A DNA stretch of 64,000 bases from Hypoxylon rubiginosum (taxonomy: Eukaryota > Ascomycota > Sordariomycetes > Xylariales > Hypoxylaceae): NCBI GenBank assembly GCA_902806565.1, contig CADCXA010000006.1, positions 124,001-188,000 of the forward strand, in the 5' to 3' direction. Of this stretch, positions 1 through 10,100 are shown in pieces; position 1 is the stretch's first letter, and each line of letters starts with the position of its first letter. The notes under the pieces were generated by a model. It was not told the DNA's origin. It saw only the letters and a program-made list of their open reading frames with translations, and made no database searches. The position numbers and the translations under genes were made by a program.

Positions 1-192
1 CGACGGGGTCAGGGCGGGCATCGTGCAGGTCGACAACATGATCAGGAACCAGAGGCTACGCCCGGGAAAGCCGTGATTACTTGTAGCCATATAGCCAACG
101 CTAGTAGATCGATTTCATCATATACTAACTAGTATACCAAAAACAAATTTGCAGTGAACGCTTTTCAACATCAGTAGCCATTACGCCCCTAT

Positions 193-1834
193 TTAATCGA
201 GGCGCCGTGTCCGACCCCAAACCTCATCCACATCCTTCTTCCCATTAGTCTCCGGCACGCGCCAGAGCACGAACAGCCCGCACAGGACGGCCAGCGCGGT
301 GAAGATGAAGTAGACCCAGCCGGCGCCCCCGAACCGCTCGTTCAGCGCGACGTTAATAATGGGGAAGAACTGCGCAACGAGGAACGTGGCGACGTAGTTG
401 GCGCCCAGGCAGCAGGACTGGGTGGCCCCGACGGCCTCCTGGCCGACCAGCTCGGACGCGAGGATGAAGGGGACGGGGCCGAGCCCGACGGCGAAGAAGG
501 CCACGAAGAAGAGCACCGTGACGGCCGAGAGGATCTTGGCCTCGAACAGGATGGACAGGGCGAGCGCGAGGGCGCTGGCCCCCTGGCCGAATATCGAGAG
601 CAGGAGGCACGTCTTCCGCCCGAGCTTGTCGGGGAGCGGCGAGCACGCGACCGTGGTGATGAGGTTGATGGCGGATATCATGATGGTCAGCAGCGCCGAG
701 CTGATGGGCAGGAGGTCTCTCAGGAGCGACACCGAGTACATGATGATCGAGTTGATGCCGCACAGCTGCTGCGCGCACATGACACCCACGGCCGCTACCA
801 GTGCGGGGCGGTACTGGGGGTCTCTGACGACCTCCAGGAAGCCCAGGTGGCCGTTGCCTTTCCCGCTAGCCTTGCTGGCGCTCGAGCCTCTCCTGGAGCC
901 CAAGGCAGCCGGCTCGTCGAGCAGGCCCTCCTCCTCGGGCGCCACCGCGGAGGAGTCGTCCCACGCCGCCGTCTCCTCCGCGATATCGTAGTGCCTCCCC
1001 CGGATCCTCTGCAGCACGCGCCTCGCCTGCACGACGCTCTTGTTAGCGGCGAGCCACGCGGGGCTCTCGGGCACGAGCAGCAGGCCGAGGCCCTGGACGG
1101 CGCCGATCGCGATGCCGGCGGCGAGGATCCAGCGCCAGGCGGACCCGTAGCTGAGGAAGAAGCCCATGGTCTGGGTGGCCAGGATGCCGACGTTGATGCT
1201 GACCTGGGTCATGGCGCCGAAGGTGCCACGCTCGCGCGGGGGCGCCACCTCGCTGATGTAGATGGGCACGATGACGGTGGCGGCGCCGGCGCCGACGCCA
1301 GACAGCACGCGGCCCGCGGCGAGCATGGCGACGGAGGCGCCCAGCGTCTCGACTATGGACCCGGCGATGTAGAACAGGCTCGTCAGCCGCATGGCCAGCA
1401 GGCGGCCCTTGGCCGAAGCTATGGGCCCACTCCCGAGCGCGCCCGCCAGGCCGCCGAGCGTGAACATGCTGGACACCACGGCGAACTGGGCGTCTTCCAT
1501 CGGTATGCAGTCGGGCAGCGCGGAGGAGGTAGCCACTTGGTCGTCACCAGAGGACGCGGACGACGACATGAAGGACAGGGCCGAGGAGAATCGCGAGGAC
1601 ACGGACTGGTGGACCCGACAGGAGACGACATCTTGCGGGGCGTTGAGTTCGGCCTAGAGGTACGAAAACACCATCGTTAGACCGATGTTGGGGTCCGAGC
1701 AACTATGGATTTGAACTGGGACTTACAAGATGGAATCCGAACTGTAGCGGCCCCAGAGTGCTAATGACGACTAAAAGGATAAGGTACGGCGAGACGTCTC
1801 CGACGCATTGCCGCAACCCAGAAGACGACGACAT
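193..1834 (-). CDS. MFS sugar-porter-type transporter (VPS73/YBR241C-like)
   Basis: Two exons: 1834..1727 and 1653..193, with an intron at 1654..1726 (donor GTAAGT, acceptor TAG), phase 0, giving 522 residues. The join reads FGFHL/AELNAP, which is continuous in this family. The ATG at 1834 is the first in frame; upstream codons in the same frame have no ATG. Visible sugar-porter features are the first-helix motif LGPLQFGFHL, the conserved G-R-x3-G-x-G-x-G block followed by PIYISE and APPRERG, PESPAWL before the central cytoplasmic loop, and PETNGK at the C-terminus. About 12 hydrophobic segments and a Ser-rich central loop fit a membrane transporter. The family is Pfam Sugar_tr; this branch resembles yeast Vps73 and YBR241C, whose substrate is not settled. 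Substrate is unknown here; the compartment could be plasma membrane or vacuole. Confidence 0.9.
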
Positions 1835-2081
1835 ATTTCCGTCTTGAACACAAATAGTTCCAGTTCGATAATTGGAACAGCTAACCTGGCTAAGATTTAG
1901 GGGAGATGCCTCAATAGACAACCCGACCAGTGGAGCTCGAGAGTAGGTAGCTCTGAGTTGGAGCTGGCAAGGTGTAAGCTAAAGACGTAGTCTCGGTGTC
2001 ATTAACGGCATTTGAGTTAACAGCTGCAACCAACTGTAGACTGACCGCATAGATTAGGATAAAACTTGAACACACCCACGG

Positions 2082-2109
2082 CCCCAACCCCAACCCCAAC
2101 CCCAACCCC
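2082..2109. repeat. CCCCAA tandem repeat
   Basis: Four full copies of CCCCAA followed by CCCC, in the intergenic space between the transporter and the 2EXR gene. Read on the other strand it is TTGGGG. The surrounding stretch 1835..2814 otherwise holds no gene I can support and becomes AT-rich from about 2120 to 2480. Confidence 0.85.
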
Positions 2110-2790
2110 GAAAAGTAACCTCCAAATATTTAAACATGATTTATGACAGTCACACACTCTGATCACTTTTGTAGTCGCATCTCAATAAAATATGTCGTAT
2201 AACTGATCATTATTTCGAGGCTCGTCAATTGAACTTCATAACATATCATTTCAATAGCCAATAATACATCCTCCACAAGTTCAAAAAACAATTGGTCATG
2301 AAACATGAATGAATCCCGTTTACTCTTCATTCTGTTGATAAACCAAAAAAGAGAAAGAAAAAAAAGAAGAACATATCTCATCACCTCCCCCTATACCTTA
2401 CCAATTTGAGCATGCGTGCCTGAGCCGGATAAACGCCGACTTACCCCTTGTTTTATAAAAAATAAAAATAAAAAGTTTAAGTCGCCGTCGGCAACCCGTA
2501 ATCAGGTAGACAAAAGCCGTGACGTGTAATCGGGTAGAGGCTCGCGCAACTATGGCAATACCTCAACCGCTCAAGCCATAACTTAGTGTCCTTCTGTATG
2601 TCGTTGCCAAAGTTCCACTGCATCGAGAAGGTGTTAGTGAAATCCTGTTCCCGAGTAATTGCAATTGTAAGAGGGGGGAGGATTTTGAGTCGGGAGTTTT
2701 TGTTTAACACCACGTAATGCATTTTTCTGTCTTCTTCTCTCATGATTTTACAGTAGAAGTAAAGTGAGTGCAGCATATGTTATAGGTATT

Positions 2791-2810
2791 GTAGGTAGGT
2801 AGGTAGGTAT
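2791..2810. repeat. TAGG/GTAG tetranucleotide repeat
   Basis: About five copies of the 4-bp unit GTAG/TAGG, just downstream of the 3' end of the 2EXR gene. It is the longest local example of a TAGG/CCTA motif that recurs in many intergenic stretches of this window. Confidence 0.8.
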
Positions 2811-2814
2811 AATT

Positions 2815-3807
2815 TCAGTAGAGTGCACTTACAAGATTAACTTGGCTTCTAGCCTTGATGCCCAGCTTCTCTGGGTAGAGCGAGATATACCAAAACCAGC
2901 TGAGAAAGTCATTGCATTCCATATTATCCGGGCTAGACACTTTATAGATGAGGAACTCGGGGTTCTGCCGCGTCTCCGTCGCCGCAGACGTCAGCGCGTG
3001 CGGCGGCAAGTCTTCCGTCGCCGCCGTCCGGTCGACAGGAGGAGGAGAGTCTTTCGGCGCGCCGCCGTCCCCGAGGTCCTTGCACCAGGGGATAAAGCAG
3101 GTGGAGTGCCGCGACAGGATGGCCCTGACGTCCTTCTCGTCCTTGTCGAGCAGCCTTAGGCTGGACGGCCGCCTCGCGAGCCGGAACTGGTGCTTCTGCT
3201 CCTCGCTGGGCAGCACGAGGGCGACGGTGAGGGTCTCGAGCGGCTGGTCCTGGTCCAAGACCGCCGCCGTCAGGGCCTCGAGCTGCTTGTGCATCGAGGC
3301 CTCGTACTCGAGGCTGACGTGCCGCACCGACAGGCAGGCCGCGAGGAACAGCGGGTGGGGCTGCCGCTGCAGCGGCGCGCTGGGGAGCCAGCGCCTGGGG
3401 TCCTTCCACTCGAGCACGTCGCACTCCGGGTTGAACCGCGAGATCCTCGAGCTGCCGCACATGTCCTCGAACGTCGTGTCATCCACGGAGCGGGTTCCCA
3501 AGGACCGCCTGACCGCGGCCCTGCTGATCTCGAGCGGCTTGCTGTAGCTCCTCGTAATCTCGTAGCGCGCCTCGTGGTTGACTAAAGGTAGAGGAGGGAG
3601 AGATGGCACCGGGCCGTCAAGCTCGACGCGGTAGTACTGCATCCAATCTGCTTCCGTCGCTGCGTTCCATGCGTCCAGGTCCAGCTTCAGTCTCGCCGGG
3701 ATGGTGCGACGCGGGATGGCGAAGCGCCATATTTTACAGCGAAGCTCGGCGGGTAGCTGACTGAACTGAGGAAATGAGAATTGCGATTCCATTGCGAAGG
3801 CACCCAT
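2815..3807 (-). CDS. 2EXR (F-box-like) domain protein
   Basis: Single open frame of 330 residues from the ATG at 3807 (a second ATG lies five codons later). The N-terminus FPQFSQLPAELRCKIWRFA, then PRRTIPARL and PPLPLVNHEARYE, is the arrangement of the fungal 2EXR family (Pfam 2EXR), a short helical motif related to F-boxes and greatly expanded in filamentous ascomycetes. The middle is rich in Leu and Arg; a Pro/Asp-rich linker precedes a C-terminal segment FLSWFWYISLYPEKLGI. Function is unknown for the family; a role as a substrate adaptor is only an analogy. A GTAAGT sits 12-17 bases before the stop, so a short terminal exon is possible and would change the last four residues. G+C is much higher than in the flanking intergenic DNA, as expected for a real coding region. 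Confidence 0.8.
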   Translation of the reverse strand: MGAFAMESQFSFPQFSQLPAELRCKIWRFAIPRRTIPARLKLDLDAWNAATEADWMQYYRVELDGPVPSLPPLPLVNHEARYEITRSYSKPLEISRAAVRRSLGTRSVDDTTFEDMCGSSRISRFNPECDVLEWKDPRRWLPSAPLQRQPHPLFLAACLSVRHVSLEYEASMHKQLEALTAAVLDQDQPLETLTVALVLPSEEQKHQFRLARRPSSLRLLDKDEKDVRAILSRHSTCFIPWCKDLGDGGAPKDSPPPVDRTAATEDLPPHALTSAATETRQNPEFLIYKVSSPDNMECNDFLSWFWYISLYPEKLGIKARSQVNLVSALY

Positions 3808-4830
3808 CAAAAGTGGTCGTTGTATGGGGAATGATTTTGGGAATAGATGGGGATGAATTGGTGTCGCTCACTCGATGCCCCTCCCTTACCAGGTAAGTTC
3901 GGCGGCGAGACCCTAAGGGTCCTCCCTTATGTACAAAAAGTGTTGAGTTACAGTGGGAGTCTGATAGATCTTTGTTACGTTCGAAGATGCAAGATTGCTT
4001 CATGTCAGCCAATCAGCATAGAGCATTGAGTCTTGGAGATAGGGATGTATGTATGTAGGTGGCTTTGTCGGTTCTCCAATGACTTCCCCCCGAATATTAC
4101 CACCATCCCTAGCACATCGGCACTGACCCTCTTGCTCTCAAGGTTGGAGCGTGACTCTGAAAACTCACTAGACTTTTTATTTTTAAATAACGGCGAAGCA
4201 AAGCTTCATGTTTCCGCTGACTTGGTCTAGATTACTAGATTATGTCTTACGTGTGATGTACGTAGACTAACAAGGTGACATATCGCCTTTTCATCTCCCC
4301 ATATTCTATCCCTATGTAGACTGGTAGACCTATGTAGAATCGAATTCACCAATAAGAGCTCTATGATCCCGAAATGCTGTACACCGGTGGAGCATGGTTT
4401 CATTGAGACATGTTTTAGCGTTGAAGATAATATGTATCATGGTGGCGTTGCCTCTACTTCGTGGCAACCCCCTGCTGATCAGAAACGACCCGAACTGCAT
4501 GCACGGCCATAAGGGATCGGGAGAGGGGAAAGGTGGGGTACAGGGGTTGAATATGCCGGTGAGAGATGGACTTGTAAACGGATGATTGCGGAGAACAAAG
4601 TCGGATTTCGGATAACATTTCGACCGCGGCCGTAGTCGGTTATTGTCGACGCGAATCAGACAATGTGACAATGTCTACTCGCTATTATGCTGTCTGGTAC
4701 TAACTGTCAACACCGTATCGAGATTTCCGTGAACCCTTAGGCGCCTAAACCATCACATTAATTCTCTCTTCTCCGCGTCCGTCAAGCTACCTAGGTAGGG
4801 GTATACAGATAAACGTCATGTCATGTTGTG
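3808..4830. other. Intergenic stretch, no gene seen
   Basis: About 1 kb between the 2EXR start and the RPA43 stop. Open frames here are short, lack family motifs and are out of keeping with neighbouring codon use. It must contain the 5' end of the 2EXR transcript and the 3' end of RPA43. A CCTAGGTAGG motif lies near 4790. Confidence 0.6.
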
Positions 4831-6255
4831 CTAGTCGGTGTCATTGTCTGGACGGCTCGCCACCCATTCTACTGGAGCCCGTTGCGCCTCGTTGTCATCG
4901 GCTTCGTTCGCGGCAAATTTGGTCATGCTGAATTCGGGCAAGCGCTTCTGCTCCTTCCTGCCCCCGTGCTTCAGTCTGCGTCTTCTCAGCACTTCCATCT
5001 CCTCGGTGTACTTTGCCTTCTCTTCCTTCTCGTTTAACATGGTGCCTTCGATACTTATGTATCCATAGTCGCCACTGATGCCGACCTCGTAGTGCTTGAT
5101 GCGGAAGTAGAACTTGGCGCCTCCGCGTATTCTGGCTCCGGTCTCGTCCACCCAGTAACCCGTGGTATGTATTTGAGTCTCGTCGTTTTCCTGGTCCTCC
5201 AAGGGTTCTGGTGTAGGGAGTTTGGCTTCTTCGGCCGTCTTCTTCCCGTCGTTCTTCTTTCCCTTGCTTTTGGCTGTCTCCTTATCCTTGGACAAAAGGT
5301 CAACCCATCGCCAGCCGCGGGGAAGCCGTGCAGCTTCGATCGAAGCATTGAACATGTCCCAGCAGACGACGCCGATATGACCCTCGCCTTGGAGATTCAC
5401 CGAACCCTCCATCCACGCACCTCGGGTTGGACGAAACAGGTCTACCTCCACGGTCAACCACCCAAAATTCACAGCATACTCATTGATGGATTCTAGTAAC
5501 ACGACGTCTTCCATGGCACTTTCTTCGGTCAGTGATCCTTTACCTGGCGCCTCTCCCACGCGAGGGTTTCGGTATGCCAATAGGACGCCACGGAAGTTGG
5601 GCACATAGCGATTGAGAAGAGGTCTCAGATGTTGATCGGCAAAGCCTTCTATAGGTTCGATTAAACCAGACGGGAATAGCGGGAGGTACTGAGAAACGGT
5701 CTGGGTAAAAAATGGGTATTTCTTGTTGTCCGGCTTCTGGCCAAATTCTCGAAGGTGAGCAGTGTCAACTGGTGTTGCGTCGATATCCATAGGTTCGGGT
5801 TCAGAAGCTTCCTCCTGCTCGTCGTCTGCTGTTTGAACCTGGCTATTGGGCACGGGTGATGACTGCGGCGCGTCCCCATTCACGTCAACGCGCTTGTGCT
5901 TTCTCTTCCGTTCCTTCGACTTCTTCTCCTTTTTCGGCGTGCTGTCCGCCGCGCCATTTTGCTCCTCATCTACTATGTCCGTACTGCGACTCTCATGCTT
6001 GCGCTTCTTTTTCTTCTTCTGTGCCGTGCTGTCATTGCTATTCTCCTTGGGCTGTGACGTTGGTGGTTTTGATAATGTAGCTTCTATTTGCGCAGGTGTT
6101 TCGGTAACTGAAGAGGGCACATTGGCACTGCTTTTCGATTTCTTGTGTTTGCGCTCGCTTCCCTCGGCGCCGTCGGCTTCATGGTGTCGCTTATGCTTCT
6201 TCTGAGACTTCTTGTCGGATCGCGACGGTTTCGGCACCGAATCATCCGCCATCAT
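4831..6255 (-). CDS. RPA43: DNA-directed RNA polymerase I subunit RPA43
   Basis: Single-exon protein of 474 residues starting at the ATG-ATG at 6255. The first ~150 residues are a Lys/Ser-rich disordered tail with several KKKKKRK-type nuclear/nucleolar basic stretches. The folded part starts near residue 165 with FFTQTVSQYLPLFPSGL and runs through the RPB7-like N-terminal region (LRPLLNRYVPNFRGVLLAY) into an OB-type part with LFRPTRGAWMEGSVN, GHIGVVCWDMFNASI and LPRGWRW. After an acidic/basic insert, GYWVDETGARIRGG and FRIKHYEV close the domain. This is the pattern of RPA43 (A43), which pairs with A14 in the Pol I stalk and binds Rrn3 during rDNA transcription initiation. The basic tail after GTMLNE resembles that of other fungal RPA43 proteins. 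No intron is needed. Confidence 0.93.
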   Translation of the reverse strand: MMADDSVPKPSRSDKKSQKKHKRHHEADGAEGSERKHKKSKSSANVPSSVTETPAQIEATLSKPPTSQPKENSNDSTAQKKKKKRKHESRSTDIVDEEQNGAADSTPKKEKKSKERKRKHKRVDVNGDAPQSSPVPNSQVQTADDEQEEASEPEPMDIDATPVDTAHLREFGQKPDNKKYPFFTQTVSQYLPLFPSGLIEPIEGFADQHLRPLLNRYVPNFRGVLLAYRNPRVGEAPGKGSLTEESAMEDVVLLESINEYAVNFGWLTVEVDLFRPTRGAWMEGSVNLQGEGHIGVVCWDMFNASIEAARLPRGWRWVDLLSKDKETAKSKGKKNDGKKTAEEAKLPTPEPLEDQENDETQIHTTGYWVDETGARIRGGAKFYFRIKHYEVGISGDYGYISIEGTMLNEKEEKAKYTEEMEVLRRRRLKHGGRKEQKRLPEFSMTKFAANEADDNEAQRAPVEWVASRPDNDTD

Positions 6256-6633
6256 ATAGGGTTATCTGGGTTAAGCAGGCGTGTAGATTGATCTCTGTCT
6301 GTACTGTTTGTATCTGCCACTAACAGGACAAAATTTAGGACGAGTCGGCGTTCAATTGAAAAATCCCGAATTGTAAATTTTTTTACGGAGCAGAAAGTTG
6401 TACGAGACTATCGATAAGGTTGCTATCTTATCGCAGGGGCCATCTACAAAACACTTATCCTTTATTTGCATAGCATCACCAAATATTACACGACATTTTT
6501 CCAGATCTTTGGCTTTGCTTTTTTTGCGATAAAATAATACCTTAAATCATATTTTCCTGTTTCGTAACATCGTAGGATACACAGAACTATGGAAATAGGT
6601 TTATCATGGGTACAGACTATCGGTAGATATCTC

Positions 6634-7652
6634 CTAATATCCTTTCCCGCTGACAGCCTTCTCGACGACAACGCTGAGTGGCTCCATGTCTTCTGGTTTG
6701 AGGCCCAAAATCTCATTGTCCGTCTTGTCGTACAATGTGCCACCCTCCGCCCAGATACGTTTCAGGGTATATAGCGTTGCGATCGGGCTGTTCTTTTCCC
6801 AGCTCTCCTTCTCAGCTTCGCGAAGCCTCTGGTTCGGTGTGTGGTCTACCGTCCACTTTCCCCCCGTCTGCTTCTCAAACTCTTCCACGATGGCATTAGG
6901 GGTCGTGACGAAGGATTGAACCTTCAGGGCCTTTCCCAACGACACTTCGGGGTGTCGAAGAGCCGCGACTACTAGTTTACCAACGCTGTGCGATCCATGT
7001 CAGTACGACTACACTTCTGTTACCGGGTGTCCTAGTAAGCTTACTCGGGCATGCTTGTGAATCCAATCTTGTCATCTCCGCTTCCAACGACTACCGCCCT
7101 CTTTGACTTGGGATCATAGCCTCCTACCTTTTCGGCTATTGGCAATAGGGGCAAGAACATTTCGGGGTATGGACCTGTGACGACGTAGGTACATTTGACC
7201 CTCTTCACATTGTCCTGGATGAATTCTCGGACCCTAAGCTTGTTCTGGTGCGGCTTCTCGTCCTTGCTGGAGCTATCGTATTCGATATCCGTGCCGTACT
7301 CGCTAGGGAAAAACCACTTCACGTCGTTGCTCTCCTCTGCAAGCCTTAGAAGTTCGATCTGGCTAGCTAGCGCGTTTCTCCCTAAACATGACACGACCGT
7401 GTCTGTGCTACTGTAGGCTCGTCTGACATCATCGGCGTTGCCAATGTCCCCTGTGATAACTGATGCTCCTTGGGACTTCCATCCAGATAATATGGCTTGC
7501 TTGTTCAGGCTAGACGCTGTGGCGCTAGACGTGAATATAGTAACCTGACTGGCGACGTGGGGCTCAGCTGAGATAATGGCATTGGTGATGTACTTGCCAA
7601 TCGTGCCCGTCGCCCCGATGATGAGGATCTTGGACGGAAGTTGACTAGCCAT
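6634..7652 (-). CDS. NmrA-like / isoflavone reductase-like NAD(P)-binding protein
   Basis: Two exons: 7652..7045 and 6985..6634, with a 59-bp intron (donor GTAAGC, acceptor CAG), phase 2, giving 319 residues; the junction reads [15 protein letters not shown]. The start is [10 protein letters not shown]. The Rossmann motif [10 protein letters not shown] (GxxGxxG) sits at about residues 13-22, followed by the [10 protein letters not shown] strand and [11 protein letters not shown], typical of the NmrA/isoflavone reductase branch of atypical SDRs. The C-terminal half carries GSGDDKIGF and the substrate-side helix region. These proteins are either reductases of aromatic compounds or redox-sensing regulators; this sequence does not decide which. 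The nearest neighbour, RPA43, is read in the same direction but there is no sign of shared function. Confidence 0.88.
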
Positions 7653-10100
7653 GGCGGACTACGAAACACTTCAGAATGTTACAGCGAGAATCGTGCGAAT
7701 GCTCTTCGAGGAAAGCTACAGAGGCTGAGAGGTTGATGAAAATAATCACGACATCTTATTGCGGGGTAGCTCTACGCCCTATTGCCATTCTATATCCACA
7801 GCCGTAGGTGTTATTATTGCTAATAGACCCCTTTTTCTCAAGTCTAGATATCTACTGACAATGTAGTGTGCCAAATCAGCCAGTCCGTTCAATGTGAGTC
7901 AACGATAATGAATTTGGGTAGAGCTTCCAAAGTTGAAATTGGCTGAGACGTCATCGCTCGTACAGTCGAGCATATACGTCATTTATTTACCTGTCTTACA
8001 TGTCTGACCAGAGAGATCATAGCAGGGCCTATCAAATAACGAAATATTACTCTGAGTTATCTCTACGTGGATTAGCAGCTATTCAGAAGTTAACGACAGG
8101 CATTGGCCTTTAAACAATGGGACGAGTGGCGGCTTTGAAATAATACACTCGATTCTCCCGATCATTGGTGGAACGGTAGCGGCCATGGCGGAATAAGAGG
8201 ACCGGCAAGGCGTTGGTAACGGGGAATGATCCGAGACAAGCTACGGATCAGCTACGGACCTCACCTCCGAAGGATTGGGGGACTATCTACCTGGTAAGGC
8301 GATGAAGTCATAGTATTACACGACATTAAGCACAAGCGCCATCATGTAACGGACAACTACGGTGAGGCTAGAATAGATATATGTAGATCAGGAGAAGATG
8401 CTTAAAGTAATGTGTTTCTCTCTTCTGGCTTTTCTGTATGTACATACAGTAGAGTAAATCAACTGTACACTTTTAGGTAACGTCATGAATTTGGTATTGA
8501 TTTCGTGCGGGATCGACATCGGAGGTAACATGTTCTGCAGGTACTGCCGTGCTGATTCCATCCTTCTGGAACACGCCCCCTGCTTGATCAAGTAGACAGA
8601 TATACCAGTCTTTGTGACTTAGGCGCTCGCAAATGACGACAGGTCGTTTCCGTGCGGGAATTCGTTCTTGTTCATCTATACACGGGAAAACTTGCACTGG
8701 TCCATCCGATTGAAACCGCTGAGCTGCAGGTGCATTGGTTGACTGGCCGGACACCACCATGATAGCGAGGGCAGGGCTAGACGCATCCGCCTTTGCGGCT
8801 CTGATAATGCATCGGCATGCCATTGCTTCTGCCGGAACCCATGATCCGCTGCATTTAGAAGCGAATGATAAAACGGTCTGGTTTACATTCGAGCATATGT
8901 TAAATTAGGTACTATCGACTATCAACAATGCAACCAAGTGAGGGACCACTCAACGCCGTATCTGCCGGCTCTGTATGGGATGAGGGTTTTAAACTACCGA
9001 CGAGATAGCTATTTCGTACCATGTTGTCGTGCTGCTATGAACTAGGCCTAGACTCGTTGCAATGTGAAGGAATGGGGAAAAACAGGTCGGCTTTCGGCAC
9101 GACATAGGAATGGAAGAATTCGACACGTGGATATTGGTGGTGAGAAAAGGGTGATCGACGTTGGCTGACGAGTGCTCGGCGCTGCGAGCGTTTGGAGAAA
9201 ACCTTAGGATTCTAAGGGCTACGAGGTTGTATCATGATTTCTTTCGTCACCCATCACCCCTTCGAGCCTTTGCGAAGGCTTGGACGCAACGATCCTGAGC
9301 GATCACCTGCCTCGTGAATGGCTTCATCTATATGGCCACCGGGCGCATGTTGACTAGTCCCGATTTTGACAGCGTGATGGTATCACCAGTAAGGCACCGC
9401 GACGCCAGTTCTAGACCTGATTTCTACGTCGGATGAGGATTAGGCTATGCGAAGTTAAGCTGGAATGGACGAAGTACCTTCCCGGCGTCAAATACTTCAA
9501 TGCCCTCAGAGCGACACAGTGTTAAAACAGTACTAAAATGTAGAGAAGAAAATGTAGGAAGAGAAAACACGTGTAAAAAATAACATTGTTCTTTTCATAT
9601 AATAGAAAAAAAACACGCATTCAAAGTACGCCATTCGAATCACCGTAAAAAAAGGCTTGAGAAAAGAAATAAAAGAAACCCCCCAAAAGACGCCGTTTTC
9701 CGCTAGTACGTATTCTGCCTTTTCTAGGCTGCTCTTATTTTGGAAACTTTGGAAACTTTGGAAACTCAACCGACGTCACTCATCATTCCCTCATCATCAA
9801 TTATCATCATCGTTCGTTCTACTGGTGCGACTTATTGGCCACGTTGGACCTTTTAAATCATGGTTGAACTTTCTGACCCTTCTCAAAGGATGGAGATAAG
9901 GAAGACAAGTCAGAAATATTATGCCTATCTAGGTAATGATCTAGGGTCTTTTTCGGTCTCTTACACCTAGTTGAGGGTCTTGGGAACGTCGTGTAACTTT
10001 TCGAGGTCGCACAATTGGGCTCATCTGGCTGTTTGGCAAGATGTGGCGGTCATATCTCTACCGTATGAATAGACACATGGCGATCACTATATCTGTATCA
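7653..10100. other. Intergenic stretch, at most one small doubtful ORF
   Basis: No gene is supported here apart from the small ORF listed separately. A perfect 9-bp tandem repeat, TTTGGAAAC three times, lies at 9739..9765. A TCTG run follows at about 10195..10208, just past this stretch. Confidence 0.55.
8473..8823 (-). CDS. Possible small hypothetical protein
   Basis: ATG-initiated open frame of 116 residues. The middle (residues about 42-75) has an even mix of residues with segments such as RPVVICERLSHKDWYICLL, which looks more protein-like than most chance frames nearby. I recognise no family, see no intron, signal peptide or membrane segment, and there is no neighbour that helps. It may be a chance frame or a relic. 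Confidence 0.25.
   Translation of the reverse strand: MACRCIIRAAKADASSPALAIMVVSGQSTNAPAAQRFQSDGPVQVFPCIDEQERIPARKRPVVICERLSHKDWYICLLDQAGGVFQKDGISTAVPAEHVTSDVDPARNQYQIHDVT

Noticed and set aside
353..1680. Overlapping open frames on the plus strand across the MFS transporter (398..991, 847..1680).
   Set aside because: Arg/Ala/Gly-rich low-information proteins antisense to a clear transporter; no splice or start support.
2942..3585. Frames antisense and in other frames to the 2EXR gene.
   Set aside because: Biased composition, overlap with a recognisable family protein.
9533..9899. Small frames on both strands around 9533-9899.
   Set aside because: They overlap each other in AT-rich, repeat-containing DNA and encode low-complexity peptides (FQSFQSFQ, KLWKLWKL) from the 9-bp tandem repeat.
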